This document shows positions 33,746-45,140 of a stretch of 64,000 bases of DNA, piece by piece. The stretch lies in contig CM043944.1 of assembly GCA_014529385.2 (NCBI GenBank), positions 72,161,884 through 72,225,883 of the forward strand, given 5' to 3'. Both the position numbers and the translations under genes were made by a program. Position 1 is the stretch's first letter. Each line of letters starts with the position of its first letter. The stretch comes from Adiantum capillus-veneris (taxonomy: Eukaryota; Streptophyta; Polypodiopsida; Polypodiales; Pteridaceae). Under the pieces are notes generated by a model. It did not search any database. It saw only the letters and a list, made by a program, of their open reading frames with translations, and was not told where the DNA came from.

Positions 33746-34400
33746 GGAGACAATATCTTGATACTAGAAATATTAATTGTCTCGAGGTGTATATGGTGTA
33801 GTTTGTTATATGCATAATTACCTGGCAATGAGGTGCTGCAGCATGAAAAGTCTCTCTCTGTGTTGCCAGTATATGACGTCCCAGATGAGTAGTGTACTGA
33901 AATAAAGGGACACCTGGGTGGTCGGCTGAGGAGAAAGGGTCCCTCCAAAACCACTCACTAGGGTCCCACTACACTCGTGCCAATGGACAACACTCCCAAG
34001 CCCACACCCTCTAGTGGCCAGTCGCAAGAGATGCTGGGTCAGGATCTATGACACAAATCCTCCCACAGATGCCCACCACTCACATCCTCTAAAAACAGCA
34101 CTCTGCCACCTGTGGGGCCTCTAATGAGACTCAGTGCAAGTGTCCCTCACCCTGTAGCTATGATGTCCTATGATGTCCCTACGCATACTCTACCTCTATG
34201 ATGTCCTATGATGTCCTGATGCATGCTCTGCACCCCTCTCATGCCTTCAACCAATATCTCAAAAACTAAACTGTGAACCCATACAAAGTTTGATTTTATG
34301 GACTTCCCGAAGGATATTTTTACAAAATTTGACATACTTTCAATAATGTTACACTATTTTCCACAAAATTTGGATGCGTTTTCTCCCTTGCCTCTTGTAG

Positions 34401-36716
34401 GGTGACCCAATAATTTTTTCTGTTCTTCTACATTGGGATGGGTTCCAAGCTGCTGCTACAACACAAAAGCATAGTGCTGTGGTGGAAATAGTTATCATGA
34501 ATGGCGGGAAAAGGTCAATTGTTGAACCTATTCCAGTTATTTTCTTGCCCTTGTCTCATAAGGAGCTAGAAAGAAAGCATGGTGATGTATTATCATTTTT
34601 CCTTCAACCATTATTGGTTGAGCTTGAAACATCCTTTCTAGATGGATTTGATGTTGATTATGCCGTGCCCAATGAAGAAATTTGCAATGGCCTTCAAGAG
34701 GGAACAAGGCTAAGATGTATATTGATGGTTTGTACCGGCGATCATCCTGCTCAGTGCAAACTAGGTCAAGTGAAAGATGGTGGAATGTCCTTTTGTAGGT
34801 GAGACAAGGCGATGGCAGAGTTAAGGCGAGATGGTAATGGTACACAATGTTATGTTTACTCACATAATAGATATCAAGGAAGCTATCCTCCTGAGGAACG
34901 ACATGTAGATGACTTGTGGAATAGTATTAGGATGTCCAAACGATGTACAACAAAGGAGAAGGTGGAGGAGACTTTAAGAGATGGAGGTCTAGCAGGTGAA
35001 TCGGTGTTGTGGAGACTCTTTCATCTCTATGGATTTGACATCTCGAGAGACCTTGTGTATGACGTCATGCATATACTACCTTTAAATCTCTTTCAAAAGT
35101 ACATAAAGAGATTAATGTCATTGGCCTCTTCGCAATTCAAGAAGAAGATTGATGTTGCTGTTAAAGAGGTTGCAGACTCTATTCCAAGGCCTATCTTGCA
35201 TGCGGGTAGATGGCCAAAACGTGCCTCGACACAGTTTAAAATGTTTAAAGCAGAGGAATGCCAGAAATTCATTCAATGGTGTCTACCACATGTTCTTAAT
35301 GTGGTAGATGGAATTAGCAAAGAGGACAAATAACTTGGGATACTTTTGGTGGATATTGCCCACATGTTTTTTGACTGTAGTCGAGAAAAGGGTTGGAGCC
35401 AAGAATACATTGATGTTTGCCGCTCTTTATTCCTATCATGGAGAATCCTTTATGAGGAGTACTATGGTGCCAATTCTTCTCCACTAGAACATGTAGCAGG
35501 TATGGTTAGGTCAAAATTAACTAGCTTGGTAGTACAAAAGCTTTTGATAGTAAGCATCTAAAGATTTTGATACTTACTTATGGATTTTTTCTTTTCAATT
35601 GTTTTGAAGGTAATGGAGAGATTTTGGATGATGTTTATCGTCATGGCTCTCATGATGGCACATGGTGTTTTAAGCATGAGAGAGATATTTCAAACTACTT
35701 GAGAATACGTACCAACAACAAATCGACTGAAATATCGTTTAGCAAATACCATAGTCGGGTTTTGTGTACAAACGTACACAAACAATTGAATTTAGAGCAG
35801 AATGGTCTCACAAGTTGCCAAACAGATATGATTCTTATACATTCATGCTTGATCTTGCCTGAAAATCTCATTCATGGAGCAAGAGATAGGTGTTTTGAGA
35901 TACACGAGAAATGCGCCCTTCATACATCTTCTGAGAAGAAGGCTAAGGATGTCTGGAATGCTTCTCTTCGATTATTACCATGCCCATGCCAAATCATGAT
36001 CAAGAAAAAGGGAGTTTTTGTGGGAGCAAAAAAACCAAAGCCGATAGAGCTTGACACATTGGAGATAAATGGCATGATATATTTTTGGCTGAAGAGAGAT
36101 GGATAAGCATTCACACTGGGTGGGATCAACCCATATGTGTTTTTTTTACACCAAAGTATTTATGAACAATGTGAAGTATACATTGGGTGAGTTTGTAGTC
36201 ATCCATGTGTGCAATGATGCAGGAGAAGTGATCGTTTAATGAGGATGTCTAGAAAAGGTATTTGCTCACGAAAAACGGGGAGAAGTCAATGTATTTGTTG
36301 TGGTAAAAAGTTTATTAGATAGACCCAATATGTTTCACGACAACTCTGGAATGTGCCTTATTCACAAGAGCCAAAAGTCTAATTGTGGTATCATAGTTCA
36401 ACCTATTGAGTGTTTGCATTGCAAATTCTTTTGGCTTCGCACACAATCGGATGAGCATGAGATACTTTATGAAACTAGTTGTCTCAAAGTTATCTCAAGG
36501 TTATTATCTCCAGGCAAGGTAGGGTGTGTCCCACAATGGCTTGAGAAGGGTGACCTTGTCCTTGCAAGGCAGAGAGAAGATTTGAATACCAATGCATTTG
36601 TGAGAAGTGTGGATATTGACGAGAAGAAGGCACTTTTAACATGGGAACATGAGCAACATGGAAAAGATTTGGTGGATTGGAGACACATATATAAGGTTAT
36701 GCAAGGTATTATCTAG
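34401..36716 (+). pseudogene. Divergent tnp2-like (EnSpm/CACTA) transposase, copy A
   Basis: After a splice-like CTCTTGTAG, an open frame (34401-35549) reads VLLHWDGFQAAATT (first Asp), EPIPVIFLPLSHKELE, MVCTGDHPAQCKLGQV (GD-x-PA), then an in-frame TGA (34800-34802), then RHVDDLWNSI, LWRLFHLYGFDISRD, VYDVMHIL (D-x-MH motif), RWPKRAST, a TAA (35331-35333) and IAHMFFDCSREKGW. After an intron-like gap, GTWCFKHERDISNYL (a W-x-F-x-x-E-R-like block) follows in 35610-36106. A disrupted stretch precedes 36300-36716. This is the core order of CACTA transposases, but the wording is closer to non-plant-type members than to the tnp2 at 12770-15313. The C-terminal part has GDLVLARQREDLNTNAFV and a final VDWRHIYKVM. 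The two stops are shared with copy B. Confidence 0.7.
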
Positions 36717-37639
36717 ACAAAGATACATCTATCGTTACTTTTGTGTATTTAACTACTTTTCTTGGAGTCATGCTTTTAATGATTTTTTTAAAAATGGTTG
36801 TTGTAGGTTGTCATGCGCATTACAATGCGGAGGCGACTTGAATTTGGACTTCTAAGCCGCCTAATAAAACTATTGTATTTGTGCTACCTAGTCTAGATTT
36901 TGTCAACCAATGTTAGATTGTACCTCATGTGGACTCCCTACATTGGCTAGATGTGGAATTTTTTGCCACTCTATTTATTTCGATATGTAATCGTTTATCT
37001 ATGTCATGTTTATGGTCGACGGTTAAATCATATCAGCACATGTTGGCTACCTGGTTACTCAGGTTTCCAAGTTCAAGTTTTGATGTTTAATTTTATTTGA
37101 AAAGTAATTTTTAGATGTATTTTCTTTTTTGACAAGTTTTATACTATATGCATCTTTCTAAAATCAATAATATTACTAATGTGTCAATGATAATCTTCTG
37201 TTGCAACTGTTAGAATCTTTTTGCAGCTACTTATGTAGACAGTAGGATATCAATCAAGAGACAAGCGCTAACAATTTTTGGAACTTGCGTAGAGTATGAC
37301 ATTGTAGAGTTCATTGTGTTCATTGGACGATTCAATAATCTCCAATTTTGTGTGTTGTAGAAAGCTGTGTACTATCGTTGCACGTGTTTTTTTTTAATAA
37401 ACTAGCAATTTATATGGATTCTAGTGTTGGTAAGTTGAAGCTACTCATGCCTAGCTTGCTATTTGATGTGTTGTTGCAAGAGACAAAGCGAATGTGGATT
37501 GTGTGGAAAAAATTTCTTTCTTTTAAAGTGGTGTTGGATATTTGTGTTGGTAACAAAAACTCTTTATGCTTAGCTTATTACCTGATATGTTGTTGGACAC
37601 ATTGTGAAGGTGGGTTGTGCATGGCCAGGTGACTTTTAG

Positions 37640-38440
37640 GTGAGAAAGATGCTATATTTTGGAAGTACTTTCCATTGCTAAGCTGTAACAGTAAGTGCAT
37701 ATGTCACCATGGGTTTCTACCCATTTCGTTTGGTGAACCATTTGCATGCTTTAGAGCTTGAACTGCAATATAGAATGTGGAGTGTAGTAGGTTTTTTCAA
37801 GATGCATTTCTTCAAGGCCTCGTCCACTCTTTATTAGTGGTTTGGTATCTGATGTGTTGTCTGGAAGAATGTGAAGCTTGATTTTGTGGCACATGTGGCT
37901 TTTAGGTGAGAAAAATGCTTAAAGGTATTTTCTACTGCTATGTTGTAATAGACAATGATTATGTCATTATTATTGTTTTCTTATGAACCATGTGCAGGCT
38001 TTAAAGCTTGAAGTGCTATGTTTTGGAGATACTTTCCATTGCTAAGTTGAAACAGCAACTGCATATGTCATCATGGATTTCTGCCCATTTGTTTTGTGAG
38101 ACATGTGCATGATTCAAAGCTTGAATTGCAATGCAAAATCTGGGGTGTAGTAGGTTTTTTCAAGATGCATTTCTTCAAGGCCTCACCCACAGTTTATGGC
38201 TGGTTTGTTATCTGATATGTTGGAAAGAATATGAAGCTAGCTTTTGTGGCACATGTGGCTTTTAGCTAAGCAAAATGCTGCCTTTTAAAGGTATTTTCTA
38301 CTGCTACATTGTAATGGAAAGTGATTATGTCATCCATATTGTTGTTTTCTTCTGGTGAACCATGTGTGGCTTTAGAGCTTGAAATGCAATAGACAACATG
38401 GGGTGTAGTTGCTTATATCAAGATGCGTTTCTTCTTTTAT
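37640..38440 (+). repeat. Tandem repeats of about 360 bp in the 3' arm of copy A
   Basis: GTAGTAGGTTTTTTCAAGAT and surrounding sequence recur near 37787 and 38148, with a third partial unit near 38406. Each unit also carries GGCACATGTGGCTTTTAG and a TACTGCTA block. Confidence 0.75.
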
Positions 38441-40400
38441 AGATTCTTCCTTCTATTTTCTATACGTAATTTTGCAGGTATATTTGATCATGATACCACG
38501 TTGCTACAAAAAAGTCTTTTGGATAAGGCCATACAAGTATATTTGACCATAATTTGATGTTATTGCAGACAAGTATATTGGATGAGGCCATTAATCTTGA
38601 GTTTGTGAGGGATGTGAAAATATCCATGTTCAACTTAATAATCAGCGAGAATAAAATCGATTTACTCGAGTATGTGAGTATAGTTATCAATCATCATGTA
38701 AAATGAACCAGAAATGTGTCATTTGGCTGAGTTTATGACCAATTTCTGAAAATGTACTGATTATGTCATGTGTTTTCCATGTCTTTACTAACAGAAGATA
38801 ATGATAAAAAGGAGAAGATAACACTCATGTTCAGGAGTCAAGATCTGCTCAGATGCAAGGTTCGTTGATAGAGAGCTTAATCCCAATTCATGTATAATAG
38901 AACAATAGCTACATAAATACACTTATAAGGACATCCTAGGGATTGAATATGTAGCTGATTCTACATTCAAAATCGCAGGGATTTAGAATTTATAAGAATA
39001 GCAATGGTACATTAAGTGGAAATTGGTCAACTGACGTAGATACTGGAAGAACCGAGGAGTTTGATAATGGTTTGTTACATGACACTTTGACTTTTGGTCT
39101 TTCTTTGGGCTCAAAAATGATACATGGTGCTTTGATTAGGATAAGGATCTTATCAAATGTGTGATTAGATCCCATTGTGTTGTACATATCATCTTCTTTT
39201 CAATTGTTGGGCATTGCATATGTTGAATTTAGGGTTAAGGGTTTTTGTATATTATGGAGAGAATTGCCAATTGCATGAAATACTTCAAAGTGATAACTTT
39301 TTTGAGGTTTTGTATGATGTATTGGTGCAAAACCTTCAACACCAGCTTTCGTTGATGGATTTTGAAGGTGGAATGTATAATGTTCAGATAGCATAATAGG
39401 GAAATAGAGGCAATTTTGTCATAGTTGGATTTTTAGCTAAATGTACAAATTAATTGGTTGCATAAAAAGGAAATAGCAGTTTAAAGCATAGAATGAATTG
39501 TTTTAAGAATCGTATGTACTTTGCTTTTTGTGCTCATATTGACTTTTTAGGTATAGTGACTTGTCTCCATCTATATAGCCGGTTTGTGAGGTTTCTTACT
39601 GAAATGATCATTGAATTGGCAAATATAGTTGCGGTACATGGTTTTTATGTTGTGTCAAGTTTTGAGGTCATGCTACTTGCTACATTGAGTAGTTTTTTGG
39701 TTGTCCCATCGAATAGGTAGTTTTGGTCATAGGCATGTGATTTTTGGTTCTTTGCAACTTTTGTTATCACATCGTAAAGGCTTTGATGAAAAGTAGTGTA
39801 CCGTACAATTAGGAGAGATCTTTTTCAATTCTCAATCAAGCTCGCATGGTCGATAAAAGAAATACCAAAGTTCAAAGTGGTAAATTACTATGGGAACGAA
39901 TCTTTTCATTGTGCACGTAATTAAATTAAAATGTGAATCTATGTGGAAATATAAGGTAAATAAAAGTGATTGTTAACAAGGTTATGAATTTTTGCAAGAA
40001 TGTCAAAAGGCACTTGGCTTGTGGTTTAAGCTATTTTTAAATTAAGGTTGTGTTAATACTCGTCTCAACTTAGTAGATCTTAATAATATGATCTCTTCAA
40101 ATGATTCTTGTCATTATGTAGTTTAGAACATAGTAGAAAATGATTCTCTTTATTCTATTGTCTAGCACATTGTGGAAAATTGATTGCTACTTTTAGCAAA
40201 ACAGTGAATTCTTTGAACACTTTGAGTGAAACTTTTCCTCTTAAGGGAAAAGTGAAACAAATCTTTGACTCATGTGACTTATGCTAGTCACATTTGTGAA
40301 AGATTTTCACACATGTGATGTAAGCTAATCACATCTGTGAAAGATTTTCATACAAGTGAAACATTCCATAGGAAATTCCCACATCATTTGTCACAAGGGG

Positions 40401-42025
40401 AAAAACAATGGCTTGTGTGAAAAAGTGTGTGAATTTATTCTCATGTGTGATTTTCAAGTGTGAAAAAGTCTAAAAGCTGTGGAAGCTGCATGTGTCATGA
40501 ACCCAAGGTCCAGTGAAAATTGTATATTCCAGTGCAGATTTACCGTATAGAAGATAGATACCAATCAATGGTCATGGGTGAAAATGCGCATGTTGCTACT
40601 ACGAAGTGCTCTTGTTTTTATTGGTGCTGATGACATGCACAAAACCGTTGCTGAAGCAGATGGGTTAGCCTATTGGGAGAGAAATCTACCTGCTACTATC
40701 TATCCAGCATTCATGCCATCGTGATGCCTTTGAGTTCACAATAGTCTGGTTGGCACAAATACCCCTCACACTGTAGTGCTGCCTGTGTGTGTGTGTGTGT
40801 GTGCACGCAAACGCCTACTCATGCTCAGAATGTCCTGCAACATGCACCCAACTACCTTACATCCAGAGTCGACACTAAGCCATGCTGCAAAAGCCATCCG
40901 AGTGCATAGCCCAAGTGACTATTTTTAGGCATGCGAGATTTGGCAGGCCAACGCTAGTCATCTGTATTTTTTTATTTAGCGCTGCTATAGACGTTGTATT
41001 AGTAGCACTAGCGAGCAGAGGTTATCTGTATGCAGGCAACTGCATCTACAAGAAATATAAGTTGCAAGCCATAGGTGCCCAAGGAAGAATTTCGTAATAA
41101 TCTTATGGTTTTGTTTAAAATAATGTCATCAATAGAAAACGGTAACAATAATGCTATACTCAATTGATTTTCTTGGGATGAACATGATGACAAAGTTGAA
41201 ATATTGCTGATAATGTTTTATCGTTGCTACCTTAATAGAAATTTGTGTTGTAGCTCCTCCTTGGTTGGACACACATAACGTTAGTTCACACCTCTCGTTG
41301 GCTGTTGGGTCAAGTTTTATGGCCCAGAGTCTTTGCACATGTTGAAAAATTGGACGCTTCATCTGCAGCCACTCAAAATTGATTACTTTTTCTTCACTTC
41401 TACATCAAAAAATATTTAAAAGTGATTTTATTACCGGTTGCTCGTGATTGTCAACTAATCTTGTTATCAGTGATTACAGGTCTTTCTTTGTTATCAATTA
41501 TGACCATGGTTCCTAATGATAGTGACAACGTCATGATGATTATGTACAGTGATAAAGTGGGTGCAAGGTATTTTGAACTTGCATGGTTACAACATGGACC
41601 TATGGTACTTTGACCTACAATATGGTAGCGACGTGGATCTATATTGTCATGTTTTTTATTTTTTAATAGAAAGCGTCTGTGATGCCAAGGTACGTGACAC
41701 CATGATGATTATTGGTATTTCAAAGTTTTTCTTTGTTGAAAGCGTCTCTAATGCCACCATAATGCCATGCTACGTGAACCCATGATGATTATTCCTATTT
41801 CAAAGTTTTTCTAAGTGTCTGTAATGTCATGGTACATAAACCATGATGATGATTGTCTGTAATGCCATGGTATGTAAATCCATGACGAGGATTGTTGTCT
41901 TTGTATATATGTGTGCACATGTCTACGTAAATCCCAATATGTTTATTACATGCTGTCTTTGTATATATGTGTGCACATGTGATTACGTCGATATTAGATT
42001 TGTTTCTATGTTATCTGCACATGTG
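40401..42025. other. DNA between copy A and the inner copia element
   Basis: No gene recognised. A short (TG)n lies at about 40786-40803. From about 41500, degenerate CCATGATGATTAT-type repeats resemble those inside the inner copia element, so part of this stretch may be interior of the outer element. The right end of transposon copy A should lie in here. Confidence 0.4.
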
Positions 42026-42849
42026 ATTGCTGTTGAGCTTATATGTGAAGCTACTCAATATATGGATTCTCTATATATGGCACCCAGGTCCCCTCTATAC
42101 ATACATCATCTCATGTGTGTATTCTACACACTTTGGCATTCTATTTCTGTGCTCTCTCTTTCTCTCTCAACATGGTATAAGAGTGGGACGTTTTTGTTTT
42201 CGATTTTTCTCCTCATTGATCGTTGAAAACGATTTTGCAAAAACTACTCTTCTCGTAATTGAATTTTTCTCCTAATTGAGATTGATTTTGCAGAAACAGC
42301 TTTCTTAGGCATTGGAATTGATGTGGTCTACAACTTGCAGAAGAAAGTTTTTTCAAATTCTGCATTGATTTTGAGTTATCGTTTGCAGACTGCGTACATG
42401 CCTGAAAAGCAACTTTCGTTTTTGGTTTTTTTATTTTTATGCTAATTGAGAATGATTTTGTAGAAACTATTCGCTCGAGCCATCGGAATTGATGTGATGT
42501 ACAACTTTGCAGAAGAAACTTTCTCTAAATTCTGCACCGATTTTGGGTTATCGTTCTCGTACTGCGAATATGTTTGAAAAGCAAATTTTACTTTTTGCTT
42601 TTGATTTTCCTCATAACTGAAAACTTCTCAATTATATTTTCTCTTCATCAATCATATATTTGTTACTGACGTAACTTTGCTGCAAAAGCCAGTTACATAT
42701 CGTTCCGATTCAGTCGAGCCGTTGATGATCGTCCAAATTCTATCGAGCTAGTGTTGGTACATGATCTTTTGTTATATGATATACTCGTTCATTGATTCTC
42801 GTATAATTATTATTTTAGAGATATAGTTTACATCGTGTTATTGATAATC

Positions 42850-43046
42850 TCTCGTTGATACCATAGTGATTTTGATGGTACCATGATGATGTTTTGTTAG
42901 TACTTTGGTCATGGTGATTTTTGATGATACCATGATGATATTTCGTTGATACCATGGTTATTCTTGGTGATGCCATGATGATATTTCATTGATTCCATGG
43001 TTATTCTTGGTCATATCATGATGTTGTTTTGTTGATTCCATGGTTA
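42850..43046 (+). repeat. Minisatellite of TTGATACCATGATGAT type, left part
   Basis: Tandem imperfect units such as GATACCATGATGAT and TTGATTCCATGGTTATTCT. The array continues at 45804-46080, beyond the insertion that splits it. Confidence 0.8.
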
Positions 43047-44071
43047 TTCTCTGTGAGGTCCCCACCCCACCGTTTCCAATGGCGGATCTGATGGTGAACC
43101 CGGTGGCCACTAGATCTATTGCGGAAGCAAACAAAATGGTTCAGGATTCGACTAGCGGACGATCTCTCATCACAAAGTGAGTCGAGTTCGAGCCTACTAG
43201 CAGGGAGATCTAGCTCCACCTCGCAGGGGAAGTGTACTCGAACTATCTAGCGATCCTAAGACCCACCTTCCAAGAGGAGAGAAACCCCGAGCGCCTTTTT
43301 CCCCATGTTTCAGAGGCATGTACACTCGAGATTTCACCGCTCTAGGGGCAATGAGTATTACTAATATCGAAGTAAGCACAATGGGGACAGAGAGTTCCCG
43401 ACCAATCGGGACCACCCATCTCGTAGGCATTGGCAACCTGAGCCATGCCCCCACTTTCCACCCCCACACTCACACTTCCTTGTGTGACCTAATTACTACC
43501 ACAAAGGTTGTTCAACATAAAGATTCCTTGTTTAATTCCGAATCACATTGTTCGTTAATACAGCCCTTCAACCAGTATTGCAAACAACACCAAGACAGAA
43601 TTCTAGTAAAAATTCTACTCAAACTTATTCATAAAAATTCCAATGTTCTGGAGGTACAACATCCCCCCTCCAGCGAGAGTTTACTCCTCCCGTTGTCACC
43701 TAGCTGCCCATACAACTAGGTATGTCCACCGCATAGAAATCACGACATGGACATTCCCACCGCTTAACCAGCAGACGTGGGTATCCATCGCTTAACCAGC
43801 AGTCGTGGATTCAAGAGCCCTTAACCAGGAACTCTGCCCCTGTGATCAGGAGGGGGTTCATGACTAATTCAACATTCGAAATAGAATGAACATGCCGAGC
43901 TAAATTTTCCCTAGCAGACATTCTTTCCTATTGCAAACAACATTCCCATCAATCATTTCCTTCCTACTTTAGAACTTAATGTACAATGCTTTCAATGCCG
44001 AGGTTTCCGTCGGATTTCTCCAACATGTTTGGGGATATGAGCATTAACTAACTAGCGTATGCAATGTTAGT

Positions 44072-44242
44072 TTAAACAACTTGAATAAAAATATGATCTA
44101 CCTCTTCCCCTTCTTCATCGATGGCCCGTGAGATGGCCGGTATTTGTCCCTCCATGGGAGCCTTCCCCTTCCCGTTGACATTGCTCGTTCCTGCCTCGCG
44201 ATCGTGGGCACCGCCGAAGCGAGTCCTCTTAACCGGGGCCAT
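44072..44242 (-). CDS. Small ORF inside the solo LTR (56 aa)
   Basis: Begins MAPVKRTRFGGAHDREAG and is rich in Lys, Arg, Gly and Glu, unlike the surrounding AT-rich DNA. A GAG|GTAGAT donor-like site lies before the last few codons, so it could be a first exon. The first residues resemble a nucleic-acid-binding start such as that of gag proteins. No family assigned. Confidence 0.3.
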   Translation of the reverse strand: MAPVKRTRFGGAHDREAGTSNVNGKGKAPMEGQIPAISRAIDEEGEEVDHIFIQVV

Positions 44243-45059
44243 TTATCACTACTTTAAATGATTAGCTTGGAGAAAGAGCTAAGGTTCGCAAGCATCATAA
44301 CAGTCCAATGGGTAGATTAGTGACATCCATTAATCCCTCCTATATGAGAGTCTAGATTTCTTTCATAAAGCAATCATTAAGGATGGCACATAATCCTATG
44401 GGAACCGGCTCTAAGATAATTATTGGGCTTACATGATCAAGAATAATTAGGATTTCACTATTGGATTTACCAGAGAATTGGATTAAGTATGATTAAACTA
44501 TTTCCTAGCAATTAGATGATGCAGATTTACCCTATGCATATGTGTGAGGAAAAACCAATTCTTAGAGACTTATTGACGGATTAATTTCTCCGTAATTACG
44601 TCTTAATGCATAAGAGAAATGAATTCAATTAATCTACAATGTTAATGAGTGATTACAATAGTGATTCTCTTCAATCTGCACAAATACTAGCTTACCGATT
44701 AATTACCATGCTATCTAGAGAGAGAAAATTTTGGTAATTAGCTCTAATCATTAATTGAGAGTGATGAATGGCTGATAATTCGGCTATGGAATGCTGATTA
44801 CATAATAGAATACGGTTAATGAGAATTTAGAGAGTAATTATAGAGAATTACGACTAGGAATAAGTATAATAGACGAGAAATTTAGATGGTAATGAAAAGG
44901 ATTTCCAGAAGGCATTAATTAAACCGTGGTTACCGAGATTAAGGACTGATAATCCTCTCAATTCTCTGATCTAATTGAGCTTCTTGATGCGAGAATTCGA
45001 CAGCACCTCCCTCCTTTCTTCTCCTTCAAAAGGTGTGTGTTCCGGCAGCACCTTCCCAG

Positions 45060-45122
45060 AGTGTGTGTAGGTGTGTGTGTGTGCACTGTGTGTGTGTGAG
45101 CATATGTGTGTGTGTGTGTGTT
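45060..45122. repeat. (TG)n microsatellite
   Basis: Interrupted TG runs directly downstream (on the minus strand) of the TATA-like box of the solo LTR. Confidence 0.85.
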
Positions 45123-45130
45123 TGTGCAGG

Positions 45131-45140
45131 CATTTAAATA
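45131..45140 (-). promoter_or_regulatory. TATA-like box of the solo LTR, minus strand
   Basis: Reads TATTTAAATG on the minus strand in a GC-richer context (GGAGCC before, CCTGCAC after). Confidence 0.35.

Larger units (their letters stand above)
31476..40400 (+). mobile_element. Copy A of a divergent EnSpm/CACTA-like transposon block
   Basis: This block matches 55480-64000 nearly end to end (roughly 97% by eye, with indels). It encodes a tnp2-like transposase on the plus strand (34401-36716) flanked by long noncoding arms with internal repeats. The match to copy B starts inside the hAT MITE, so the true left end of the transposon is not defined by the comparison; copy B runs off the window on the right. 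I did not find terminal inverted repeats or a target duplication. The superfamily call rests on the transposase. Confidence 0.65.

Noticed and set aside
40765-40776. CACTGTAGTG as a possible right CACTA terminus for copy A
   Set aside because: It does not pair with any left end, and copy B cannot confirm it because the window ends.
43197-43719. Open frames on both strands near the left end of the solo LTR
   Set aside because: Overlapping frames in GC-richer LTR sequence with no domain.
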